Shown: positions 1-6,848, numbered from the stretch's first letter. The stretch: 10,723 bases of DNA from CAZTME01 sp964614795 (GCA_964614795.1 CAZTME010000037.1:1-10723), one strand, 5' to 3'. Notes: a model not told the origin generated them from the letters alone. Numbers and translations: made by a program.

Positions 1-35
1 CCTGTTAACTTGAGTAAGACAAGAATCGCCGTTTC

Positions 36-78
36 GTTTTGAGAAAGCTATATATTATCTGGTTTTGAAATTGCTATA
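36..78 (+). repeat. Tandem pair of a 17-bp dispersed motif
   Basis: Two copies of a motif reading GTTTTGA, four variable bases, GCTATA lie 26 bp apart at 36-52 and 62-78. The same motif recurs at 8303-8319 and, inverted, at 8225-8241, where it forms the ends of a 95-bp element. The four-base extension TCTG before the second copy (58-61) is also present before the copy at 8303. The rest of 1-222 shows no gene that I can support; it is AT-rich and leads into the gene at 223. The family is not identified. Confidence 0.5.
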
Positions 79-222
79 GAATCAGTAGAGATACCAAGTC
101 TATTGTCATGCCTCATTCCATTTTTTTTGGCTATTTTAAACTCGTCGCACAAAAATGAACTTGAGTTGATTTTCTTATACAAAGTTTTTTAGAGAATTTG
201 CTGTTAGTATATTAATATCATT

Positions 223-1323
223 ATGAATTTGAAGATATTTAAACGATTCTTAAATGGATTTGGGGTAGTTTTACTGATAATTTTTTTTGTCTTTCTAGTC
301 GAAATTGGCCAAAGTAATTTCGATTATTCAGAAAATCTTTTATCTGAATTTTATCTGTTTCAAAAAAATCTTAACTTTGAGGTTTTTTCCAGAGAGAATG
401 TAATTGATTTTCAGCTAGATGCGGTTGATCAATCAAAAAATGATGAGCAAAATGCTCAATTGGATTGGGGAAGTCTTGCGATTCACGATGATCAGGCTAA
501 TCTGGAGGAGATGATTACTCAAATACTGAATAAAACCATAGTTAATGATCAAGAAAAGCAGAATGTTACTCAATATGAATCTTCACTCAGTAGTTGGTGT
601 CAACCATATCAACAATATAAATTACCACTAGATAATGGGCGGCTGGCCGGAGTGGTGGTTCCCCATCATGATTTAGCTCTAAAAATGTTGGATCCAATTA
701 TGGAGCATCTGCAAGGCCAGCCGCCCAAACACATTATTCTACTTTCACCGCAACACTTTAATGATGATCAGCCAAAAATTACTACTTTAGATCCAAAAAT
801 CACTTCCGTATATCATACCCAGCTGAATTTTGAATTAATCGATCAATTAAAAAAATTACCAACACTGCAATTAAATACCTTTCAAACAATTATGGATCAT
901 GGCTGGACCATTTTACATCCCATTTTTAAAAAAATATCACCCCAAACGATCACCCCTTTTTTATTTTCCAAAAGACTTTCACAAGAAGAAGTGCTTTCAT
1001 TCGTAAAATCATTATCATCTGAATTATCTGAAAATACTTTAGTTATTCTCAGCGCCGATTTCAGTCATGACCTTTTGTCAAAAGAAGCATATGAACATGA
1101 TCTTCACACCATTGAATTAATCAAATCTAATAACTACGCCAAAATTCGAGCTTTAGATAGCACCTACATTGACGCGCCGACCGCTCTTTTAGCTTTTCTC
1201 ATGTTCATGAATCAATCTCATAATCAAATAACGCTGCTCAAACACGCTCACGCCGGTCAATTTACAGACGATTGCAACCAGCCTACGACTACCTATCAAA
1301 TTTGGGTAGTTGCTGAAAAATAA
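223..1323 (+). CDS. amrB: Membrane-anchored Memo-like protein (AmmeMemoRadiSam system protein B family)
   Basis: A 366-residue protein. Residues 13-27 form a hydrophobic helix after a basic start, so it is probably an N-terminal membrane anchor. Residues 30-135 are polar, without a recognised domain. From about 140 onward the sequence follows the Memo/LigB-like fold. VVVPHHD at 144-150 stands where relatives have VPHAG, followed by LLSPQHF at 173-179, MDHGW at 224-228 and LSADFSHD at 276-283. These supply histidines 148, 149, 178, 226 and 282, in line with the metal-site histidines of the family. The usual family length is near 260-300 residues; the surplus is the N-terminal anchor and linker. 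AMMECR1 and the radical SAM partner are not in the window. The biochemical role of bacterial Memo proteins is unsettled. No Shine-Dalgarno is visible; TATATT at 208-213 lies 9 bases before ATG, so the transcript may be nearly leaderless. Confidence 0.8.
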   Translation: MNLKIFKRFLNGFGVVLLIIFFVFLVEIGQSNFDYSENLLSEFYLFQKNLNFEVFSRENVIDFQLDAVDQSKNDEQNAQLDWGSLAIHDDQANLEEMITQILNKTIVNDQEKQNVTQYESSLSSWCQPYQQYKLPLDNGRLAGVVVPHHDLALKMLDPIMEHLQGQPPKHIILLSPQHFNDDQPKITTLDPKITSVYHTQLNFELIDQLKKLPTLQLNTFQTIMDHGWTILHPIFKKISPQTITPFLFSKRLSQEEVLSFVKSLSSELSENTLVILSADFSHDLLSKEAYEHDLHTIELIKSNNYAKIRALDSTYIDAPTALLAFLMFMNQSHNQITLLKHAHAGQFTDDCNQPTTTYQIWVVAEK

Positions 1324-1386
1324 TTACTAATTCCAAAGTTTTTTGGTGTCTGCAAAATTTCTTTCCAATGAAAATCTACTTAATTT

Positions 1387-1409
1387 ATCAATAATTCGAC
1401 ATTATTGAT
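1387..1409 (+). terminator. AT-rich hairpin downstream of the Memo-like gene
   Basis: ATCAATAAT and ATTATTGAT form a perfect 9-bp stem around a TCGAC loop, 64 bases after the stop at 1323. The stem is almost all A-T and no clear T-tract follows, so termination is only a possibility. A weaker CCAAA/TTTGG hairpin lies at 1333-1346. Confidence 0.25.
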
Positions 1410-1439
1410 TTACCAAACGCTCCTCCATCATTTCTAGTG

Positions 1440-1445
1440 TATAAT
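1440..1445 (+). promoter_or_regulatory. Candidate -10 box for pnp
   Basis: A perfect TATAAT lies 129 bases before the pnp start. No good -35 hexamer stands 16-18 bases upstream, so the call rests on the -10 alone. If used, the transcript would begin near 1452 and carry a leader of about 120 bases that includes the hairpin at 1493-1531. Confidence 0.4.
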
Positions 1446-1492
1446 CATCCTGTTGTAATAAATTGTTTTGGGCAAGTGTGATTGAGGATTCA

Positions 1493-1531
1493 AGAGAGAT
1501 GACAATCTGAAAACCCGATTGTCTTTTCTCT
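1493..1531 (+). promoter_or_regulatory. Strong leader hairpin upstream of pnp
   Basis: GACAATC (1501-1507) pairs with GATTGTC (1517-1523). After one T-T mismatch the stem continues with AGAGAGA (1493-1499) against TTTTCTCT, giving 14 base pairs including one G-U around a 9-base loop. It ends 43 bases before the pnp start codon. In E. coli the pnp leader holds a long stem that RNase III cuts, after which PNPase represses its own translation. A comparable autoregulatory role here is inference from position and shape. A terminator or attenuator is the alternative, since the 3' arm is T-rich. Confidence 0.5.
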
Positions 1532-1574
1532 AAGAATACTCACCACCCCAAGACAAAAAAGAAGAAAGGCTCAA

Positions 1575-3881
1575 ATGCCATATCCAGTTTATCCGAACAC
1601 TTTTGTTCGGACTATTTTAGTAGGAGATAAAGAAGTAACTTTTGAAGTAGGTCGCTATAGTGAACAAGTCACTGCCGTACTGGTCACTTGTGGTGAAACC
1701 GTAGTGCATACCACTGTTGCTCTGGGCAGACAAGTAAATTTAGGTTACTTTCCGCTTTCCGTTGAGTTCGCAGAAAAACTCTTCGCCAGCGGTATTATTA
1801 AAGGTTCGCGCTGGGTAAAAAGAGATGGTCGTCCCACCGATGACGTCATTTTAAGCGCCCGCGTCATTGATCGCTCACTGCGACCCATGTTNNNNNNNNN
1901 NNNNNNNNNNNNNNNNNNNNNNNNNNNNNNNNNNNNNNNNCCAGACGGCATGACTCACGAAGTGCAAATTATCAACACGGTTTTCTCTTTTGACGGAGAG
2001 AATGATCCGGACGTTTTAGGTTTGCTTGGCAGTAGTTTGGGTATCATGATTTCCGAAATTCCCTTTGACGGTCCTTTGGCCGGTTTAAGAGTAGGTTATT
2101 CCAAAACCACTTCTTCCTTCAGCATTAATCCTACCTTAACCGAACGTGAAACACTGGATTTGGATATGATTGTGGCTGGAAACGGTCAAACCATTGTCAT
2201 GGTCGAGGCTGGAGCCAATGAAGTTTCCGAAGCTGTGGTGGTGGAAGCTTTAATTAAGTCTCAAGAATTATTCGGTCAAATTTGTGCCGATTTTGAATCT
2301 ATTGTTCAAGAGATCGGTAAAGAAAAACTTAATTTAGTGACCAAAGATGAAGCGCAAGAACAAAGAATGAGTGAGTTAAAAGAAGCAATTTTAGCTTCGT
2401 TTAGCCAAGAAGTAGAAGCTTTGGTTTCTGCAAAAAGTCAAGGTGAAGGAGTAGATACTCAAGAATTGGCCGGCCAAGTGGCTGAAAAAATAAATCAAGG
2501 TAAAGAAGAAGCGGAAATTTATTCAGCCAATGAAATTAATGCTGTTTTATACAAACTAACTAAGGAAAAAACTCGTGCTCTTATTCTGGAAAAACAAATT
2601 AGACCGGATGGCCGAAAAACCGATGAAATCCGACCAATTTGGTGTGAAGTAGATGTTATGCCTCGTCCTCATGGCAGTGCTATGTTTAAACGTGGTGCCA
2701 CTCAAGTATTAACAATTACCACATTAGGGGCTCCTAGTTTGGGACAGTTAGTTGAAGGCATTGAAGGCACGGAAACTCGCCACTACATGCATCATTACAA
2801 CATGCCCCCCTATGCTTCGGGGGAAGCCGGCAGATTTGGCGCGCCAAAACGTCGAGAAATTGGTCACGGTGCTTTAGCCGAAAGAGCTTTATTGCCTATG
2901 ATTCCTTCGCAAGAAGAATTTCCCTACACCATTCATGTGGTGAGTGAAGTGATGAGTTCCAATGGCTCAACTTCTCAAGCTTCGGTGTGTGGATCAACAC
3001 TTTCATTGATGGCAGCGGGTGTGCCAATTAAAAGACCGGTGGCCGGCATTGCCATGGGTCTAATTTCCGATGGTAGTAAATATGTGGTTTTGTCCGATAT
3101 TCAAGGTTTGGAAGATCACGTAGGTGACATGGATTTTAAAGTTGCCGGTACTCAGGAAGGAATTACCGCCATTCAAATGGATATCAAGCTCAAGGGAGTA
3201 GATCGAAAAATTCTTGAAGAGGCTTTAGAACAAGCACGTGCCGGCCGAGCGCACATTATGGGGAAAATGTTAGCGGTAATTGATGTTCCACGTACAAAAT
3301 TATCACAATACGCACCTAAAATTGAGCAATTGACTGTGCCAAAAGAAAAAATTGGTGAGCTGATTGGTCCGGGCGGAAAAACAATTCGCGCTCTTCAGGA
3401 AGATACTGGTGCCCAAATTGACATTGAAGAAGATTTGGAAAAACAAGTTGGTATAGTGATTGTCTCTTCTCCGGATCAAAATGCTATCAACAAGGCTGTC
3501 AGTATTATTTCCGGCATGACAAGAACTGTCGAAATCGGTGAAGAATTTGATGGTAAAGTCACCAGAGTGGAAACTTATGGCGCATTTGTTGAGTACTTGC
3601 CGGGTAGAGAAGGATTAGTTCATGTATCACGCATGAGTACTGAATATGTAGGCAGTGCCGGCGATATCGTGCGAGAAGGTGACATGGTTCACGTGAGAGT
3701 TGCCGAGTTCAAAGAAGATGGAAAAGTTGGTTTGTCTATGCTCACTCCCGAACAAGAAATTGCCGCTCGTGAAGGCCGTGCCAGAAATGGTGGCGGTAAC
3801 GACCGAGGTGGTAATGGTTCCAGAGGCAATTTTAGACCTCGTCGTGATGATCGCCATGGTGGTGGCAGAAATCGCTATTAA
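1575..3881 (+). CDS. pnp: Polyribonucleotide nucleotidyltransferase (PNPase)
   Basis: PNPase degrades RNA 3' to 5' with phosphate, releasing nucleoside diphosphates, and can add 3' tails; it acts in the cytoplasm as a trimer. Domains in order: first RNase PH-like domain (about 12-235), all-helical linker (about 240-330), catalytic RNase PH-like domain (about 340-560), KH domain (about 583-645, with IGPGGKTIR at 597-605) and S1 domain (about 653-723). Catalytic residues match the E. coli set: EDHVGDMDFK at 513-522 supplies D514, D520 and K522, and NGSTSQASVCG at 463-473 is the phosphate-binding loop. The tail from 736 to 768 is rich in Gly, Arg and Asn. The start is supported by GAAAGG at 1564-1569. 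A 49-base N run covers codons 106-122; conserved residues around it suggest the true gap is one base, making the protein about 752 residues. rpsO, the frequent upstream neighbour of pnp, is absent here. Confidence 0.97.
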   Translation: MPYPVYPNTFVRTILVGDKEVTFEVGRYSEQVTAVLVTCGETVVHTTVALGRQVNLGYFPLSVEFAEKLFASGIIKGSRWVKRDGRPTDDVILSARVIDRSLRPMXXXXXXXXXXXXXXXXXPDGMTHEVQIINTVFSFDGENDPDVLGLLGSSLGIMISEIPFDGPLAGLRVGYSKTTSSFSINPTLTERETLDLDMIVAGNGQTIVMVEAGANEVSEAVVVEALIKSQELFGQICADFESIVQEIGKEKLNLVTKDEAQEQRMSELKEAILASFSQEVEALVSAKSQGEGVDTQELAGQVAEKINQGKEEAEIYSANEINAVLYKLTKEKTRALILEKQIRPDGRKTDEIRPIWCEVDVMPRPHGSAMFKRGATQVLTITTLGAPSLGQLVEGIEGTETRHYMHHYNMPPYASGEAGRFGAPKRREIGHGALAERALLPMIPSQEEFPYTIHVVSEVMSSNGSTSQASVCGSTLSLMAAGVPIKRPVAGIAMGLISDGSKYVVLSDIQGLEDHVGDMDFKVAGTQEGITAIQMDIKLKGVDRKILEEALEQARAGRAHIMGKMLAVIDVPRTKLSQYAPKIEQLTVPKEKIGELIGPGGKTIRALQEDTGAQIDIEEDLEKQVGIVIVSSPDQNAINKAVSIISGMTRTVEIGEEFDGKVTRVETYGAFVEYLPGREGLVHVSRMSTEYVGSAGDIVREGDMVHVRVAEFKEDGKVGLSMLTPEQEIAAREGRARNGGGNDRGGNGSRGNFRPRRDDRHGGGRNRY
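1892..1940. other. Assembly gap (49 N) inside pnp
   Basis: A run of 49 undetermined bases. The codons before it read R-P-M plus TT, and those after read P-D-G. PNPases normally have R-P-[LM]-F-P-x-G here, so a single missing base (TT plus T or C, giving Phe) would restore the motif exactly. The run length leaves remainder 1 on division by 3, so the frame is kept. The N count therefore probably does not represent real sequence length. Confidence 0.85.
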
Positions 3882-3896
3882 AAGTAATCAATCAGA

Positions 3897-3950
3897 GATG
3901 TCGCAACTCAAACAACAACGAAAAAATTGGTTGGACTTGAGTTGCGCATC
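3897..3950 (+). other. Hairpin between pnp and the small membrane gene
   Basis: GATG-t-CGCAACTCAA (3897-3911) pairs with TTGAGTTGCGCATC (3937-3950): a 14-bp stem with one bulged T and a 25-base loop. It begins 15 bases after the pnp stop and ends 8 bases before the next start codon. No run of T follows, so it is not a classical intrinsic terminator. It could protect the 3' end of the pnp message or mask the start region of the next gene. Confidence 0.5.
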
Positions 3951-3958
3951 ATCTTAAG

Positions 3959-4180
3959 ATGAAAATGACAAAAATTCATCACAAAAAGGATCCGCTAGCT
4001 ATCTTAGTGCTTGCAGCGATGTTTCTTGCGATGATTTCTTCTGCCCTTGTTTTAGGCACCGCGCGCAATCATACAGGTCCATTGCATGGTACCTTAATAG
4101 GATTCATTTTGTTATATGTCAGTTTTGCTATTTTCATCCTTGGTGGATTGTATTTGTTGAGAAGAAATCGAAAGAAATGA
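3959..4180 (+). CDS. Small two-helix membrane protein, function unknown
   Basis: A 73-residue protein with a basic N-terminus (KMTKIHHKK), a hydrophobic helix at about 12-33, a short polar loop with RNHTG, a second helix at about 45-67 and a basic end (RRNRKK). By the positive-inside rule both ends would face the cytoplasm. I recognise no family. The start is uncertain: ATG at 3959 and ATG at 3965 are both possible and neither has a Shine-Dalgarno. The gene follows pnp by 77 bases, with a hairpin filling most of that spacer, so it may be cotranscribed with pnp. The composition and clean helix pattern favour a real gene, though its small size keeps this moderate. Confidence 0.6.
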   Translation: MKMTKIHHKKDPLAILVLAAMFLAMISSALVLGTARNHTGPLHGTLIGFILLYVSFAIFILGGLYLLRRNRKK

Positions 4181-4256
4181 TTATTTTTTAAGCTGAAAGT
4201 TTTATAGAAGTATGAGATTATTAAGTTTATAGTCTATACTAGACTTGTCACATATT

Positions 4257-4317
4257 AGGCTTGTCGCGCAATAAAAACATGATCAAAAAAACCGTGTTCT
4301 TATTGTGCGACAAATCT
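4257..4317. repeat. Inner palindromic repeat, copy B
   Basis: TTGTCGCGCAATAAAAACAT (from 4261) pairs with GTGTTCTTATTGTGCGACAA (to 4313). The full 21-bp stem has three mismatches, two of which could be G-U pairs in RNA, and the loop is 11 bases. It is clearly related in sequence to the copy at 5401-5463, about 1.1 kb away, which indicates a dispersed element. Confidence 0.7.
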
Positions 4318-4335
4318 ATTAACAATAAGACCTCT

Positions 4336-4362
4336 TTGACAAAATAAGGCAAGTTTTATTAT
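4336..4362 (+). promoter_or_regulatory. Candidate promoter for the LacD-like gene
   Basis: A perfect TTGACA at 4336-4341 is followed after 15 bases by TATTAT (4357-4362), or after 17 by the weaker TTATGT. Transcription would start near 4370, about 25 bases before ATG. The -10 lies inside the right arm of repeat copy A, so the repeat may have supplied part of the promoter. A second -10-like TATACT sits at 4235-4240, inside the palindrome AGTCTA-tac-TAGACT. Confidence 0.4.
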
Positions 4363-4394
4363 GTGACAAATCTTTTAGATAAGGCGTCGAAACT

Positions 4395-5213
4395 ATGCAC
4401 TTGCCCATGATTGCCACTACTAAAAATAAATATGTGTTGCTTGGTTTGGATCGACCGGTGTGGTTAGCCGAAAAATTAAATTTAAATTACTCCCTGCCGG
4501 AAGCAAAAGTTTTCGTTGATGAATTAATTAATCATGCTTTATCAATTTATTCTCCATATGTGAGTGGCATAATTTTCCCCGCTGAAACGCATGTGCAATA
4601 TCTTTCTGCAAAAAAAGGTTCAGCCGGTTTAATCTTAACATTGCACAGATTAATTCATCAAAGTGATCCCTATTCTTTGCCAACTATTGCTCCGGGTTGG
4701 GGCATTGAGCACATTCGAAATAATTACGGGATGGCCTACTTATACATGCCGATTTCCGAAAGTGAGAAGGAGTTGGGTAATAAACTGCAGTTTCTCATGG
4801 AAATTTACGATTCCTGTCAATATGAAAATATTGATTTAATACTGGAATTGCCTTTAATTAATGAAAAATCAAGTCAAAGTATAATTGAAAGATATAAACA
4901 AGTTTTAAAACTCTTTCGTCGCTACTGTCATTTACTAATTTTGGATTATTCGGGTAGTATGCTTGATTCACTTTCATTAATGAATGTGGTAGATACGGAT
5001 TGGTTATTAAATGACAATTTTGACAATTATTCTCAAGCCAAAGAGTCTCTGCGTGATTCGTTGGCGGCCGGATCCGCAGGTTTGGTAATGAGATCCAGTA
5101 TTTGGCCACAGAGTTCAGAATATGGTAAAGATATGCAAAAAGCCAAAAAATTTATTGATTTAGAAGGCTTGGACAGAGTAAAAGAGTTTGGCAGAATTGT
5201 CGAAGAAAATTGA
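4395..5213 (+). CDS. LacD-like aldolase-fold protein, probably without aldolase activity
   Basis: A 272-residue protein that resembles the tagatose-1,6-bisphosphate aldolase (LacD/DeoC-like TIM barrel) pattern. Residues 13-20 give KYVLLGLD, 55-65 a strand ending in FPAE, 95-102 LPTIAPGW, 148-153 LILELP and 226-237 the late GSAGLVMRSSIW, close to the GASGF-AGRAIW motif of LacD. E151 stands at the conserved glutamate. The strand at 179-184 (HLLILD), where class I aldolases carry the Schiff-base lysine, has none. A role in sugar bisphosphate cleavage is thus doubtful; a divergent or non-catalytic member is more likely. No sugar-pathway partner is nearby. The start is supported by AAGG at 4381-4384. 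Fold assignment moderate, function unknown. Confidence 0.55.
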   Translation: MHLPMIATTKNKYVLLGLDRPVWLAEKLNLNYSLPEAKVFVDELINHALSIYSPYVSGIIFPAETHVQYLSAKKGSAGLILTLHRLIHQSDPYSLPTIAPGWGIEHIRNNYGMAYLYMPISESEKELGNKLQFLMEIYDSCQYENIDLILELPLINEKSSQSIIERYKQVLKLFRRYCHLLILDYSGSMLDSLSLMNVVDTDWLLNDNFDNYSQAKESLRDSLAAGSAGLVMRSSIWPQSSEYGKDMQKAKKFIDLEGLDRVKEFGRIVEEN

Positions 5214-5316
5214 TGCATATTTATCGTGAGTTGGAAATTGATCTCCTTGCTTAACCGGCAAAATTACGTTAAATTATTAGAACTTTATTTCGGATTAGGT
5301 AATTGACCTATCACAA

Positions 5317-5345
5317 CTGACAAAACAACTTGATTTCTTAATAAT
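5317..5345 (+). promoter_or_regulatory. Candidate promoter for sodA
   Basis: CTGACA at 5317-5322 is followed after 16-17 bases by TAATAA or AATAAT (5339-5345). The transcript would run through repeat copy C before the sodA start. A second -10-like TATAAA lies at 5378-5383 without a matching -35. The rest of the spacer after the stop at 5213 holds nothing else that I can support. Confidence 0.35.
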
Positions 5346-5400
5346 AAACAACTGATTTTTTGAGACAAGTTATTAAGTATAAATAAGTAAAAAATAAATT

Positions 5401-5463
5401 AGACTTGTAGTGCAATAAGAACATGCGGTAAAAGAAACCTTGTTTTCATTGTGCAATAAATCT
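5401..5463. repeat. Palindromic repeat, copy C, in the sodA leader
   Basis: AGACTTGTAGTGCAATAAGA (from 5401) is the left arm; the right arm runs to CATTGTGCAATAAATCT (5463). Its own arms match less well than those of copy B, but aligned directly to copy B (4257-4317) most positions agree, including the ends AG[AG]CTTGT and AAATCT. It stops five bases before the Shine-Dalgarno of sodA, so it would be present in the mRNA if transcription starts at 5317-5345. Confidence 0.65.
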
Positions 5464-5480
5464 ATTTGAAAGGATAATTT

Positions 5481-6083
5481 ATGTTTACATTACCAAAATT
5501 AAGTTACAGCTATGATGCTTTGGAACCCTATATTGACGCAAGAACGATGGAAATTCATCACACCAAACATCATCAAACATATGTTGATAAGCTAAATATG
5601 GCTTTAGCCGATCATCCAGAGTGGTTGGTTAAACCCATTGAACAAGTAATGCGAGAAATTGATCGAGTTCCGGAAAATGTCCGCCAAGCTGTGCGCAATC
5701 ATGGTGGTGGACATGCCAATCATTCTTTTTTCTGGCAGTTACTTTCCGCTCAACCGGAGTCTCAACCAAGTGGCGCTTTAAGTGAAGCGATTAAAAAATC
5801 TTATGGTGGTTTATCTCAATTTCAAGAAAAATTTACAGCCACAGCACTCAATCATTTTGGTTCCGGCTGGGCGTGGTTGGTAAGAAAAAAAGATGGATCT
5901 TTGGATGTTTTTAGCACTTCCAATCAAGATTCTCCATTATTTCATGGTGATGAACCCATTTTAGGTTTAGATGTTTGGGAGCACGCCTATTATCTCAAGT
6001 ATCAAAATCGCCGTCCGGATTATGTCCAAGCTTTTTGGCAAGTTTTGAATTGGGATCAAGCTGAAAAAAATTTCTTGGAGTAA
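5481..6083 (+). CDS. sodA: Superoxide dismutase, manganese-type (Fe/Mn family)
   Basis: Converts superoxide to oxygen and hydrogen peroxide in the cytoplasm. The 200-residue length is typical. The N-terminal hairpin domain carries MEIHHTKHHQTYV (23-35) with ligand H26, and NHGGGHANHSFFW (73-85) with ligand H81. The C-terminal domain has GSGWAWLV (127-134) and LDVWEHAYYLKYQNRRPDY (163-181) with D164 and H168. GGGH together with NQDSPL (148-153, Q149) is the fingerprint of Mn rather than Fe enzymes, though cambialistic use cannot be excluded from sequence. There is no signal peptide. The start is fixed by GAAAGGA at 5468-5474, six bases before ATG. Immediately upstream sits palindromic repeat copy C. 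Confidence 0.97.
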   Translation: MFTLPKLSYSYDALEPYIDARTMEIHHTKHHQTYVDKLNMALADHPEWLVKPIEQVMREIDRVPENVRQAVRNHGGGHANHSFFWQLLSAQPESQPSGALSEAIKKSYGGLSQFQEKFTATALNHFGSGWAWLVRKKDGSLDVFSTSNQDSPLFHGDEPILGLDVWEHAYYLKYQNRRPDYVQAFWQVLNWDQAEKNFLE

Positions 6084-6263
6084 TAAAAATTAAGCATACA
6101 AATCACTCATCGGCGATTTAAACCATGAAATTAATGCAAAATGACTAACAAGAAGCAAGACATATTTCAGATTTAGTTTTGAGATTGCGACATTGTGCGA
6201 AAATTTTAAACTCTAAATTAGATCTCAGCTTAGATAATCACATGTAAATATTTGAAATAACAT

Positions 6264-6848
6264 ATGACACAAATATTTTTAGACGTGGAAACCAAAAAAA
6301 CATTTGAAGAAGTGGGCGGGTATTTTCCGGAAAAATTAGAAGTCAGTTTTGTTGGCATTTGCATCCGCGAGGGTTTTTCTGGCAAAGGTGAAATGAAGGG
6401 TTTTTTTGAAAATGATATTCCCCAACTCTTTCCAATTTTAGAAAAAGCAGATGTGGTGATTGGTTTTAATATTGACAACTTTGACATGCAAACTTTAGTG
6501 CCATATTATCAAGCTGATATCTCCAGAATTCAAACTCTAGATGTCATGAATCGCATTAAAGACTCCAGTGGCCACAGAATTGGTCTGGATGCAGTCGCCA
6601 GTGAAACATTGGGCGTGGGTAAATCCGGTAATGGATTGGATGCAATTAAGTATTATAAAACAGGAAATTTTCAAGCTCTTCAGGATTATTGTTTGCAAGA
6701 TGTGGCGGTCACACGAGATGTGTTTGATTATGGACTTTCAAAAGGAAAAGTGCTTTTTCGCAACAAGTGGAATCGCTTAATTGAATGCCCAGTGGATTTC
6801 ACTATTAAAGCAAATAAAAATCAAGGTGTGCAAATGAGTTTGCTTTAA
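6264..6848 (+). CDS. DEDDy-type 3'-5' exonuclease (RNase H-like fold)
   Basis: A 194-residue stand-alone exonuclease domain. Motif I is IFLDVET at 4-10 (D7, E9). Motif II is VIGFNIDNFDMQ at 65-76 (D71 or D74), and motif III is YCLQDVAVT at 142-150, a YxxxD arrangement (Y142, D146) that marks the DEDDy branch. These acidic residues would bind two metal ions for hydrolysis of single-stranded DNA or RNA from the 3' end. It resembles the predicted exonucleases related to family B polymerase proofreading and the YprB-like group; which of the two I cannot tell. No polymerase or helicase domain is fused. No Shine-Dalgarno is visible; GATAAT at 6233-6238 is a possible -10. The 180-base spacer before it carries GTTTTGAGATTGC at 6176-6188, partly matching the dispersed 17-bp motif. 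Its stop overlaps the stop of the convergent gene. Confidence 0.82.
   Translation: MTQIFLDVETKKTFEEVGGYFPEKLEVSFVGICIREGFSGKGEMKGFFENDIPQLFPILEKADVVIGFNIDNFDMQTLVPYYQADISRIQTLDVMNRIKDSSGHRIGLDAVASETLGVGKSGNGLDAIKYYKTGNFQALQDYCLQDVAVTRDVFDYGLSKGKVLFRNKWNRLIECPVDFTIKANKNQGVQMSLL

Larger units (their letters stand above)
4241..4373. repeat. Outer palindromic repeat, copy A (split by copy B)
   Basis: The left arm starts AGACTTGTCACATATTAGG (4241-4259) and the right arm ends TTATTATGTGACAAATCT (4356-4373). The two are near-perfect reverse complements over about 23 bases. A second palindrome of the same family lies between the arms, which suggests insertion of one copy into another. The right arm overlaps a candidate promoter for the next gene. 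Confidence 0.6.

Noticed and set aside
36..78. Possible CRISPR repeat or tracrRNA remnant
   Set aside because: The motif starts like type II repeats (GTTTT...), but the spacing is 26 bp with no spacer-sized unique sequence, only two direct copies, and no cas gene in the window.
1892..1940. A 17-residue insertion in PNPase
   Set aside because: The bases are undetermined, and the flanking conserved motif closes perfectly with a single base.
3897..3950. Rho-independent terminator after pnp
   Set aside because: The stem is good but the loop is 25 bases and no T-run follows the 3' arm.
3700..3957. Plus-strand 85-codon frame overlapping the end of pnp
   Set aside because: It is the +1 frame of the S1 domain and Gly-Arg tail of pnp; no start signal and no family likeness.
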